Shown: one piece after another, positions 34,270 through 45,808 of the stretch
Layout: every line of letters begins with the position of its first letter
Numbering within the stretch: position 1 is the first letter of the stretch
Source of the DNA: Nematostella vectensis
Taxonomy: Eukaryota > Cnidaria > Anthozoa > Actiniaria > Edwardsiidae
Reading direction: 5' to 3'
DNA length: 64,000 bases
NCBI RefSeq assembly: GCF_932526225.1
Contig: NC_064034.1
Coordinates: 14,892,887-14,956,886 of the forward strand
Translations under genes and position numbers: made by a program
Notes under the pieces: generated by a model
Database searches by the model: none
The model's input: only the letters and a program-made list of their open reading frames with translations
What the model was told of the DNA's origin: nothing

Positions 34270-37200
34270 ATGAGCAATTTCGTGTTTAGATATGGCAAGG
34301 CTTTTGCACAAGGACTTATCTTGAGCTTACCTATTGGAATTGTGTTTGTAGATAATATTGCGTGCCTGGCTACAGTACATGGTTCCTCCATGAAGGTAAG
34401 AAATAGAATACACGCCGCACTTAAGTACTTGATACTCACAGTTTTCTACTTCAAAGCCATGCTCGGGAATCCAGCGCTTTCTTTCCTCTACTGCGACCGC
34501 TAAGACTGCGATCATGCTCCAAAACGTTCAAGAAATACACTAACCTCAAGCATAGTTAATAATGAATTGGTTAGATCATATCTTATGGGGTTAAATATTG
34601 GTTTAATTAACATTGAACCATCGGTGATATCACAAATATTGTCCCATAGGCTATAGTAAGCCGGTAGTGACTGAAATTGTTATTGATACATGCAGATGTA
34701 GCCTCTGCTCATGGTGAATGTAAAAGGTCTATTACAAAGTTTGTTGCATGAGCAGCTGAACTTAATTGTTGTAATTCTTGTTGAAATATAAATGTTCTGA
34801 CTTTGAAATAAACCACTAGTTTAATGGGAGTCTGGGTAAATTCTAAGATTTGAGAGTAGAGAGTCAGAGGTCGACGCTTGTGACTATAGGCAGAGACTAA
34901 TTGCAAGGGCAGCCAGTCTTAACGCTTTTAAGAAAGCAAGCGGACTATTATTGCATTAACTTTTTAAACTTAACTTATTATATATTTTTGTTATTATCGC
35001 TTTTGTTGACATTTTAATACCTCATAAGAATCTTCGCATAGAAGGAGATGGGGTTATATGAAAGAAGAAGAAGGACTGAGGGCCGAAACCGAAAGATATC
35101 TAAAATATTGAAGAGTTTTACTTTTCCTCGCTCATGAATTTTATTTTTACTATAAAACATTGCATAGCCACAGCATTATTATGAAAATTGGTCTCCTATT
35201 TTTTTACAACAAGACTTCCAATATTCCACACAGTTTTCGTGACAGGCTTTTTACAAATGTAGGAATATACAACAAGCTCCGTACGGGCTAGCTTCTAGAA
35301 ACCACGACAAAACTCAGTAAATATGTTGCAATGCCTGCTCGGCGATGAAAACACCAAACCTTGTTTGTTGTTTTCAATGAGGCATTGCATTCTCTATCGC
35401 ATGCCCTCACCCAAATATTTAAAAAATGAGAAGACGATCAGCAGCAGTCTCACGAAAACTGCAGTAGTCATCTTCCAAGAAATATAAGACCGATTGTCAC
35501 ATGAGACCATGGCTATGCAGTATTTTATAGATAATAAATTCTAGAGCAAAGAAAATGTAAAACTCATGGATTTTCAGATATCTTGTTTGACTCTCTGACT
35601 CTCGACTCTTAAGATTTACCCAGACCCGTTTGATGGTGTACTGTCTAACTAACTTTTGCTGCTGCTCAATTCCATTAATTGTCATTCATCTTACTGATAA
35701 GATGCCTGTTGAGGAGTCTATGTTTTATTTTTAAAGGAAAATATTTATTATCAAAATATTTTTATTTCAGCCATCATTTAACCCTGATTACAAGACTCGT
35801 GATATAGTGGTCCTCAACAAATGGTGTGTGAAAAACTTCAAAGGTATCAAGAGAGGAGATGTTGTGTCTATAGTGTAAGTTGTGAAAAAGGTGATATTTA
35901 ACCCATTGACTCCTGGCTATTTTTTAGCTGTAATTACAAAAAAAAAAAAGACTGAAAACAGATACCTTCCCCCTATTTTGAGTGTTATACAGCCCGTCAA
36001 AGTCAACACCACTTTTCCTAGTCAGTGGTAGCCTTGCTTTCCAACAATGCTTTGCGGTCCCATTTTTAATCCCTTGTCGTTGTGCTAATTCGAGCACAAA
36101 TTGATGGTTGCTGGATGAGAACAAAATTTTCCAATGAACCACCACAGCTCTCCTAGATGCTGTCTTTTCTGAAACCTAATTGATTCCAAAATTGTTTACA
36201 CTGCTATTCTGGGTCTGTATGACCTGGAATTGATTTGTTTGGCTTTGGGGTGAAAAGACTTACAAAAAACCATCTGACTTTGGGGAGAGGAGTGTTGACT
36301 GGCCCTCCCCTTGTAAATTTTTCAATTTTTCCTGGATCTCCAAAAAAGCTTTGCAATCTGTAATGATATCCAAGTGTTTTTACAAGATTTCAAGGCGTGG
36401 ACATTGTGTTCTGAGGCCATGGGGGATCAGAATAAAAGTATCTATTTGCGTCTTGAGCTGTGTTTGCTGATCTCTCTCCCTTGTATGGCATTTTGAGCGT
36501 TTTGTTGAGAGGGGTGATTCTGCTTTTCTTTCCTTGTATGATTCTAAATATATCAATGATTTCGAGCTATTATTAGGCTGAAGAGTAGTTGCTGTCACCT
36601 TGGTTGGATGCATATCTATCAGACCATTTATCCCTTAGACTGATCAAGTTATGTGACTGTGACTGTCATAGCATGCCAAGATCTCTTCTGTGATTCTATT
36701 GGGGAACAGAACAAAACAAGATCTATTTGTTTTCTACAAACAATTCAAACTAGTTTTTGGGGTGAGCATGCGCATGTTGATGCCAAGCATGTGTTTTCTA
36801 ATAATACAGGGACCCTTGAACAATCAGAATGTGCGATTTACGAGTGTCGTTGTATAAAGCTATATCAACTCATGCCTTCACAAATCAGGACAGGTTCACA
36901 TGTACCTGAGCAGAGTATCAGGGTTTTTAAGTAAGCCATAAATGAAAAAAGCAACTCCACTAAATTGTACTTAATTATTTTAATGTTCCTTCTTAATTAT
37001 TTCCCTTTGAACTCTGGTATAACAACAATAAAGTTAATACCACCTTACAAGCGGACATGCACCCTTTTTTATTAGAACCTTCATGAGAACATCCAGCCCG
37101 AGATTTCACAAATTTTTAGAACATGCTAAGAAGCAAATATCAAATAGCAGCAAATAGTGTGACGCATTCTAAAATGCAGAATCAAATTGTCTTTACAATA

Positions 37201-39278
37201 ACAACCCTGAATGTTATTTATTAATCATTTGTTTAATTCTTTTTTAATAGTTCATTGGTTACTATATCCTTATCTTTAAGCTGTAAAATACTCAAAACTA
37301 AGAATGGCCCAGACTCCATTGAAAAAAGACGCTCTTATTAAAACAAAAAGTGTACCAAATAAGCTAATAAGTTAAGTGTACCAATAAAGGGAAGAGAAAA
37401 TACAGTTTCTTTTAATCTATTTACAATGCTTACAAAAAGGAGAAGCCATTAATGCATATAGTACTTTGATCACCAAGAGAAATTAATTTAAACTTTCTTG
37501 AACATTGCCAAACTATTTGTCTCCCTCCAAACACCCACTTATCCCTTATCCCTCATACACACAAACATGACTAACACCATCTTATCAACTGTGATTAGAA
37601 GGAAATGTGGAAGGAGGTGGGGCATAATGTAATAAGAGCTGAAAGCCTTTTCTTCACTAGCTCATATGCCTGTATTTAAACTTATTCAGTTATCTGGGTT
37701 GTACCAGTGTTGGCTAAAGAATCCCCACAGGACCCTGTAAAGGCTAGCTTTTATTAAAGTTTTCAAACTTTAGGTACTTATCCCCATCTTCCCGAGTGGA
37801 AATAGGGCCACAAACATTTTGAGTAATTGATTTGAACCTTGATTTTCGTCTTAGTGACCCACATGACCCTGATATAATATTGATCAAGAGAATAGTTGCA
37901 TTACAAGGAGATCATGTCAAGTAAGTTCATTATTACAAATGGCAAAAATTATTGCATGCATAGCATGGAATCCTTTATTTACTAGGCTTCTTTGATATGA
38001 ACCCTATTATTGCTCCCCAAAGTTTCTTACCTTTAGAAGAAATCGTGATTGATGTACTATTCACTGCTATAGCTGGCTAATAAAGTGCCTAGCACTAGAA
38101 ACTATATATAATCAAGGACCCTTATATCTGTCATTGACAGATTCAAGGAAGTGATATAACCCCTCTTAAGTTCTTGCTTTTGTTTGTTGTAGTTGACAGC
38201 GACATATACTCATTGTTTTATAGAATAATAATACATATGTACCTATGAGTAAGTGCTTATAGTTGATTGTTTTGCAGGGCAATAGGGTATAAGAATAGAT
38301 ATGTGAAGATTCCTAGGGGTCACTGCTGGATTGAAGGGGATAATTCGAATCACAGCATGGATAGTAACACGTTCGGACCGGTAAGTAATTTTTTACATTG
38401 TCATCTAAACCTTTATACTTCCTGTAATTTGTAATCATTACCCCAGCTGGCTTCTAGACAAATTCTTATGAAGGTATTCTTCCAAAAGTGAAAGACACAC
38501 CTATCTTAAACACAAAATGGCATTATTTATGGACTATTAGCATCTTTTTAATTATACAAAACAAGAAAAGTCAAATATATGTGTATAGTCATTTTTGGTC
38601 TCTGATACTATTGAAGCTGATCATAGCTTCCACCACCTCACCACAACCACCTCATTATCAGAGCTGATAATGCACTCTTTAAAGTGAACTATGACTTCAT
38701 CAATATAAATTGGTTGCTTGTAACAGCTTTTTTTGAATGAAATCTATATATACCTATTTCAAAAAGGTTGTCAGTGCAAATGGCAAATGGCAGTTATACG
38801 ACCGGAAGTACCCCCCTGGCTTAGGTTTTTACAAATTATAATGACACTGGTAAATATAAATTACTCCACTGTCAATGATGGTGTGTCTGCACTTGAGTTA
38901 GGCTTGGTCTGACTTGGGGTGGGGGGGGGGGGACAGGAAATTAAACACATACTATACGCTCACATTTCGCTCACTTTCCATGCAAATCGTTATCTGGAGC
39001 AATCCGTCTGTCTACAGGTCCCAGTTGGGCTCATCCAAGCCAAGGCAACGCACGTGGTCTGGCCGTACTGGAGGTGGGGTCGGGTGGAAAACAAACTGCT
39101 AAAACACCGCGCCCCACTTAATCAATCAGAACTGAAAATGTTAAATGACTTTGAAGATACCAAACAGGATGAAAGTGAAGGCGAATCTGAAACCGAAGAA
39201 TCAAGCACGTGGAATGCAAATGACATTGATACATTGTCTGACTGTGGTCTGGTACCCGGCAAATTTGGACCAGTTTAA
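34270..39278 (+). CDS. IMMP2L: Mitochondrial inner membrane protease subunit 2
   Basis: This is a complete five-exon gene: 34,270-34,395, 35,771-35,874, 37,855-37,920, 38,278-38,380 and 39,018-39,278. All introns are GT-AG and all phases agree; the product is 219 aa. IMMP2L is a signal-peptidase-family serine protease that removes sorting signals from proteins in the intermembrane space. Residues 9-33 form the membrane segment ([20 protein letters not shown]). The catalytic Ser is S40 in VHGSSMK and the catalytic Lys is K88 in [34 protein letters not shown] is the conserved later block. Vertebrate proteins have about 175 residues: the extra length here is a C-terminal tail after [11 protein letters not shown] that is rich in Asp, Glu and Ser. 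The gene is convergent with the P450 gene. Confidence 0.95.
34810..35640. repeat. Inverted-repeat element in IMMP2L intron 1
   Basis: GTCTGGGTAAATTCTAAG with GAGAGTAGAGAGTCAGAG at about 34,829-34,870 matches, inverted, CTCTGACTCTCGACTCTTAA and GATTTACCCAGACCC at about 35,594-35,628. The two arms enclose about 0.75 kb without coding signal, which suggests a non-autonomous DNA element. Ends and target duplication were not resolved. Confidence 0.5.
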
Positions 39279-39943
39279 AAATTCGTACACTGAGAAACGA
39301 GCGTTCGAATGCGATTCCTAGGTCGAGGATCTGGAGGATGGACCCCTTATTTCATCGATGTACTCAGAATCATCTAAGCAGGGTTTTTTATTTTATTTTT
39401 TGTTTATACATATATTGAGATTATTTGTGTTTGTTGTCTTATTCTACGTTTCTAGAAAAGCAATTAAAACATCCGCTATTTCTTGTAATTGCATTCACGT
39501 AAATCAAACAAAGAATGGAATACTGACAAGAGATGAGACTACAGTTCTTTCTATGCTTACGTACACCTCGTACAGTTTCATAAAAATGTAGTCAAATGGG
39601 GCTAGATACCCTACAAATTGCTTATTGTTAAAGTTTCACAATTGGACTAGTTGGTCCAATTCCACTAGCTATTGTCGTCTTTGAAAGTGTCCACAAGAGG
39701 ACAATTTCCATCGCCTCGACTGGCATTACATACAACCCTGCTCTAGATAAGGCTGGGATAAGGGGCGGATTTAGGGGTTGGCCGAGCGGGCCAACTGGAT
39801 CTGGCCTGGATCCGCCCCTTGGGATTGTTTCTCTGTCCGAGAGAGGAGTGTGGTATTTTGTTACCTCAGTTTACCACTGGATTGAACCGAAAACTACAGT
39901 ATGCTATATTATTATTATTTCACATACACTACACCTAAAAAAA

Positions 39944-40280
39944 GTTGTCAGTGCAAATGGCAATTGTCGGGTCAGTACGCAGCTCTTACAAGCTGCAATT
40001 TGATTGGTTAAATTAACAATATCCGCACCTCGAAACAAAGAACGAGAAGAATAGAGACAAAAGAACCCCTTTGTAGAACAAAGATAATAGGAGACAAAGC
40101 AGCTGCGTACTTACTCCAATTGTCAAATGGCAGTTCTTTTCTCAAACAATTCCATGGAACTCGTGAAAAATGTGAATAACTTCTGCGATTGCATTACTTA
40201 TAATCTTTATTCTTAAAAATGATTATACCCACGAGCATTAATTGGTCTTAGAATTACCATTTGCCATTTGCTCTGACAAG
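39944..40280. mobile_element. MITE-like element near the 3' ends of IMMP2L and P450
   Basis: GTTGTCAGTGCAAATGGCAA at 39,944-39,963 pairs with TTGCCATTTGCTCTGACAAG at 40,261-40,280 (two mismatches by eye). A second, inner inverted pair GTACGCAGCT and AGCTGCGTAC lies at about 39,977 and 40,102. A matching single end, GTTGTCAGTGCAAATGGCAA, occurs at 38,768 in IMMP2L intron 4. It has no coding capacity. Confidence 0.65.
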
Positions 40281-40374
40281 ATTTATTTAAATAGGTGTAT
40301 ACATTCGGGACCTGGACACCCGTATATCGTGAAAAGAGAATAGCACGAAAACAAGCGCGAGAAAAGAGGGGGGA

Positions 40375-43300
40375 TTATCGCCTGGCAACCTTTAGCTTGA
40401 TGGGATCTCGCGGCGCCATGAGTATAACTGCCCTATGTTCCAAAAGGTCTTGGGTTTCTTCAGATGAGCAGAACTTATACTTCTCCAGAATATTCACCAG
40501 AGCTATCTTGATCTCCATCAACGCAAACCTCATTCCGATGCACTGGCGCGGGCCCATACCAAATGGAATGAACGAGTAGGGGTGACGCTTCTCGTTAGCT
40601 TCGTGCGAAAAGTGCTCGGGGTCAAAATCGTCGGGTCTCTCCCAGACTGCAGGGTCGCGATGAAGGATGTAAACCGGTATATTGACGTCAACACCTCTAG
40701 GGAAGTGCACCCCCTGAATGGTGCATTCCTCGTCGCATCGCCTTATGATAAGATAACCGGGGGGGTACAGACGCAGGCTTTCGTTGATTACCCGATCGAG
40801 GTAATCGATCTTTTGGGAGTACTCATACAACGGCGAGTTCCCCCTGTTGCTCCCGGCGAGATCTATTTCTTGTATTAGTTTATCTTGCACGTCTGGGTGT
40901 CTAGCGAGGAGGTATGCAGTATTCGCGAGAGTATTAGCTGTGGTTTCGAAACCCGCTAGAAGAAACGTCAAGGATTGTGCTGCAAGTTCTTGATCGTTTA
41001 GCCTTGGTACTCCATCCACAGTATCTTCACGGGCTTCAAGCATTAGCGTCACCAGGTCCTTTCTTCCCTGAGATCCATGCTTTTTCCTCTGTTCCACCAT
41101 AGACAGGGCAATTTTGAGAAAGTAGTCGATATTCGGTAGAACGTCCACGTATTTGCTGAGATACTCAGAGAAGGGGAACATACTGAAAGCCCTGACCCAG
41201 ATGGGCGTTCGAAAGGCTTTTTTGGCCAGTTTGTAGAAGGAGCTGTCCGGATCGGTCTGGATGTCTGTTTCGACGCCAAACGCTGAGATGGTGATGACGT
41301 CAAGAGCGAACAGGCTAAACAGGTTTACACAGTCGGTGCTTTCACCTGTAACAAAAATATATATTATATGAGACAAACAGAGAGACATACTCATTCCTCA
41401 ACATTCTTCTTTCGGGTTTTCGTTTATAGTCCGGCGGATATGTGTTTGAATTGCGCACTTTTTGCTAAAGTTACCAATTTTAGCATAGTGTTAGTTTTTA
41501 ATACCCTTTTCAAGATAGGCTATAGAGCCAAGCTCAGATCGGCTTTAATTTCTAATCAATAAAGTGTATTGACTTGGCCGCCATTTTGAACCGGAAGTAA
41601 ACTACCTTTTTATAAAAAATAAATAAACTTACACATTTTGATACTGTTTTTCACTAGACAACTAATATGAAATTCAAAGAATGTATTTAAACCCAATATT
41701 TTTTTAAAAACCGCAAATTTGTCATTTTTGGAATTTTAAAGGTGATAGCCACCTTTAACCGGAAGTAGTCGAAAGTAAAACCTCGGACGTTTATTTCACC
41801 CCGCGCCCTTTAGCAAAAGACACCAATTTTATTGAAGTTGTAGGTTGAAATAACCTTTTTAAGATGAGCTATGGAGCCAGGATAAAATCGGCTTTTATCA
41901 CCGACTAATATGGTTTATTATGCAGCCATTTTGCACTGGAGATTAAATTTGGCATTTTTGAAAGCACAGAGATGCACATCTTGTTTAAAAGTCTACGACT
42001 AAAATATTCATGAAATTCATTTAATAATTTTAAGTTGTAAAAAAAGGCAAAACTGATTAGGTTTCTGCTATTAATTTTACCTTTTTTTAAAACCAGTAGT
42101 GGGTTTTCAAACCTGTTTCTGCACACTCTAATCAAACCAGATTAATGCATATACGAATAAGCAATGAAGCATTTTTTTAAAATAGAATTACCCGCGCAAC
42201 AGAATACAGTATCACCTGTAAATGCGTGAAATTCTAATTGGTGAGACACTTCTTTGATTCTTCTGTAGAAAAAGGAAGAAATACAAGAAGAGTGATAAGC
42301 GCACACCCGAGGCCACCAGATCAACAGTTCCTACTGTTAGAAACTGTTCATCTTGTAGCACTTGCACATAATCATGTGTGCGGTCGTTTACAGACGTTGA
42401 AGTCAATTGCCCGCTCACCGTGGTTCTTGGTATCCCCACCAGGCTTGTCACATAAGCACTTGCTTTTGTCTTCTTTCTTTTCTCTTGATCCAGCTATTAA
42501 GCGTGAATGTTTGGTATACTTGGGCTGGCTATATGTGTCTTTTAAATCATTTGACGACTTTCGAAAATAGTGAGTATCGACGCGTGACTTTTCACTTTCG
42601 GATTAAATTATCGGCCATTTTAATATCCCAAGATAATCCGTGATTAAATCAGATTTTCTTTTGGGTCCATAGCTTATCTTGAAAAGATGACCTTAAACTA
42701 CTCCTAAAACAAGTTTTATTCATTTTTGTTTAAAAGCGGCAAAGTGAAACAAGCGTGCCAGTATTTACTCTTAACTACTTCCGGTTCAAAATCGCTGCCA
42801 CCGTAAAAGTTACAAAAATTAAAAAAATCTTGTTACTTTAAAAACTCTTTTGTTTAAATGCATTTTTTTATTTATATTTTATTTGTCTATGAGTAAACTT
42901 TCTTAAAATGTGCGAGTTTATTTATTTTTTGGGAAAAAAGTTAGTTTACTTCCGGTTCAAAATGGCGGCCAAATCAATATTCATTATTAATCAGAAATTA
43001 AAGCCGAACTGAGCTTGGCTCTATACTTGTAAGAGGTATCAAAAACTATCGCTATGCTAAAATCGATAACTTTAGCAAAAAGTGCGCAATTCAAGGTAAA
43101 ATCTGCACATATCCGCTGGACTATTACCTTCAGGATAATTGTCATTCTTCAAGTATAATGCCTAACCGGTACGAGGGATTTTTCAGGGCTAGGCATGAAC
43201 GAGAGAGAGGAGATTGGCGACCCCCCATCCCCATAGGACACCCCTTACAGAGAAGCAATCTCCACTTGCCGCTGGCACAAACGTGCGTGGCCTCTGGGAA

Positions 43301-44384
43301 CGTGATTGGCAGGAAAAAAAGAATGATAATGCTATACGCATGCGCTGAAGATTATCCTTCTGTTGTTTTGTCCCACATGTGAGGCGTATGTAGCTTATCT
43401 GGTGTATAAATATATAGACAAACTACGATGTACTGGACGGAGGTGAGTCAGTAAGTGGGTCCTTCGCTTACAGGGGAAGGATGATGTGAGCGAGGCATGG
43501 CATTACCGATGACGTCCCGCGCCAAAGATAAAGAATCAAAGAATCATTGAAATATATTATAAAGAATGAGGTTGTGTTGCACTGGTTCTGGCTACCCAGT
43601 GTGACACAACGCAATTGATACCTCAGTTCATCCAATTTTTTAAATAGACAGCTTTGACATTTGAAAACTTGACATTGGAATAGAGTAGCACATTTCAATA
43701 GTTCATGAATTTATAAAAGACCCGACGGTAAACACACTCCTTAAAACCTTGACCTAGTTATTAACGGAGAATTAATGATTCCAATATTAAACATATCAGA
43801 TCTGACCAACCGTTACAGACACCACATACACAATTATAATATGACAAGGTAATAATTCCACTACATCGGGGAGACCGATTTTATCTAAAATGCTTCGCTC
43901 TACCTGTTGCGGCGAAAGAGGCCATTTTCGACTGCAATGTGGCTGTAGCTTTATCAATTATCGGTACGATCTGCTTGAGTTTAGCAGTGCTGAAGGTAGG
44001 TGTCAGGGTCGTTCGGATGCGTTTCCACAAAGCGCCTTGCCCTAAAAACATCCCCGAGTCCATTGGCGGGTTTGGCTTGATAAAAAGGGGCCTGTTTGGA
44101 AATTTGTGGAACTCCTTTATCACAATTTGCTTGACTATCTCAGGATCGCTGACGACGATAGCCGCTGCTCTACCAATAAACATTTTGTGAACTCGGCCAT
44201 ACGCTTTGAAGTAATGCATGAGCATTTTGTGCATGCCACCATGTTTTTTGACATCTAATAAATTACCGATGTACGGCCATGGATTGGGTCCTTTCAAAGG
44301 TTCGTTAGCGAGAATAGAATATCTGCTAACGCCGTACCAATAGACTGCAGCTAGCACAGGTAGTAATATTACCAACCAAAGCAT
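40375..44384 (-). CDS. Cytochrome P450, clan 3 (CYP3/CYP5-like)
   Basis: A complete two-exon gene, exon 1 43,904-44,384 and exon 2 40,375-41,345, spliced in phase 1 (donor ACAG/GTAGAG, acceptor TTACAG/GTGAAA), gives 483 aa. Residues 1-20 are a hydrophobic membrane anchor (LWLVILLPVLAAVYW), then a Pro-rich hinge (GPNPWPYIG). The C-helix WKRIR, the I-helix AGFETT (291-296), ExxR at 349-352 (ESLR) and the haem loop PFGMGPRQCIG with Cys429 are all intact. P450s of this clan are ER mono-oxygenases of xenobiotics and lipids; the thromboxane-synthase branch is related. The LALDVIT-like FALDVITISAFGV block supports clan 3. The single intron carries a 1.7-kb DNA transposon. The substrate cannot be told. 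Confidence 0.93.
41427..43123. mobile_element. Long-TIR DNA transposon (non-autonomous) in the P450 intron
   Basis: The left end TAGTCCGGCGGATATGTG at 41,427 mirrors the right end CACATATCCGCTGGACTA at 43,123. The arms stay similar for about 170 bp, including TTGCGCACTTTTTGCTAAAG and GGCCGCCATTTTGAACCGG. TTA directly flanks both ends (41,424-41,426 and 43,124-43,126). TTA-type target duplications are known for PIF/Harbinger elements, so that superfamily is possible. No transposase frame was recognised inside. A truncated relative lies at 4561. Confidence 0.75.
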
Positions 44385-44399
44385 GTTTGCATCGAATGT

Positions 44400-45460
44400 T
44401 TGAAGTCGAAATCAGTACTGCAGTACGCCAAGGTCGCACTACGGGGGAATAATTATCGAAAACCTCGAACACCGAAACGAAACCACCGGAACGTAGCCAG
44501 CGGACCGAAACAGAAAATGCCGGAATCAAACCACCAGGGCGGTTTTGACAGTAATTCTGTCGCCACTTTTCAACGCCCGCTTTTATCTGACTTTAATGAA
44601 GAGTCAATAAGCACAAATCACAGTGTATTTTCACTAGTCCCTGGTACATTGCAGGCGAGGTCGTGTTCATTAAATGTCTCTTTGAACACTCAATTCACTC
44701 GGCCAATCCGACAATGGTCATTCTTAACCAGAGATTCTTAACTTTGCAAACGTTAACAACTTTGTGCGAAATCCCTTTTCGTGCCTGTTTACTGAAGCTT
44801 TTGAATAATCCAATAGTATCGAGTGTTTTTTTTTTCCATTCAGTATTATTCTTATTGAAAAAAAAAAAAACGTTTTGTGAGCGGAATGGAGGATTCGGAG
44901 TATTTTGACCCCAAATCCTAAAATAAGGGTAGCGATTTGGAGGAACGGAAAGAAAGAGGGATTGTCGATTGTTTTTATCTCGTCTCTACACTCCTTATTC
45001 CTTAGATACATCCAGTGCTTACCGAGGGGGGTTGTAAGTGTTTGCGGTGATATGCTTTTGCCTTAAATTTGGCGCGGTTTATTTCTACTTTATTCCGTTG
45101 TAAATTTCGGTTTCTCTAGACTGCGCGGTTTACGGTAAATGACTTTTTTTGACGGTTTTGCAGTTTTTCGGTGCATTTTTATGTGTGTTTTTTTTTGCGG
45201 TTTTCGCAGCCCCCTTACGCCTCCCCCTCACTTCTTACCTGTCAGACTCTAGTAAAATTTCATCTGCTGGAAAAGGATTTACCCAAAGTTTGTATAGCTG
45301 TTTTTATTTATTCCCCGTTTTTGGGTTCTGGGTCATAATCCATGAATCAGCGTTTTAGGATTTTGGTTCAAAATCCGCCGCTTCGCCAATCCTTGTCCTC
45401 CAATCCTTGTTTTAGGGTCGCCTGTGAAGTAATGCGTGACAATTTGCACAATAGCAACGC
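44400..45460. other. Divergent upstream region of P450 and LACTBL1-like genes
   Basis: The two genes point away from each other. There is an A run at 44,861-44,872 and several T runs, but no TATA box or exon that I can support. Confidence 0.35.
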
Positions 45461-45465
45461 AAACC

Positions 45466-45539
45466 AATTGTGGCACAGAAAGGGGTTTAGTCCCTCGAGA
45501 GCCCCCTCGAGGGACTAAACCCCTTTCTGTGCCACAATT
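45466..45539. repeat. Perfect palindrome with 34-bp arms
   Basis: The arm 45,466-45,499 (begins AATTGTGGCACAGAAAGG) is the exact reverse complement of 45,506-45,539, with a 6-nt spacer AGCCCC. It lies about 270 bp before the LACTBL1-like ATG. Confidence 0.9.
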
Positions 45540-45808
45540 TAAGAACAACACACGAGGCTAATATAGTAATGTAACTAGCTTTATTGAGAAAACAGTCAAG
45601 ACACAACTCCAACTTATATTTTATTTTCCTGAAGGATCACGAGTGACTGATTCTAATCCTGGTCCGCCTGTGCTCTAATCTATTCGTCAGACAATGCGCC
45701 ACCGTGTTTATTTTGATGACAGCTGACCCTTCATATATGTCACACGTTATCGCTAGAACACTCGCTTCTTCTCATTGTGGATATAGAGTCTACTTGGCTA
45801 TTGTAGAA

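Noticed and set aside
34709-36613. Several 60-80 codon frames in IMMP2L introns
   Set aside because: They show no domain, fall inside introns of a complete gene, and lack consistent splice signals.
45704-45808. Upstream in-frame ATG of the LACTBL1-like gene
   Set aside because: The 35 extra residues have no conserved feature and would precede a normal short cytoplasmic tail. The 45,809 start is more natural.
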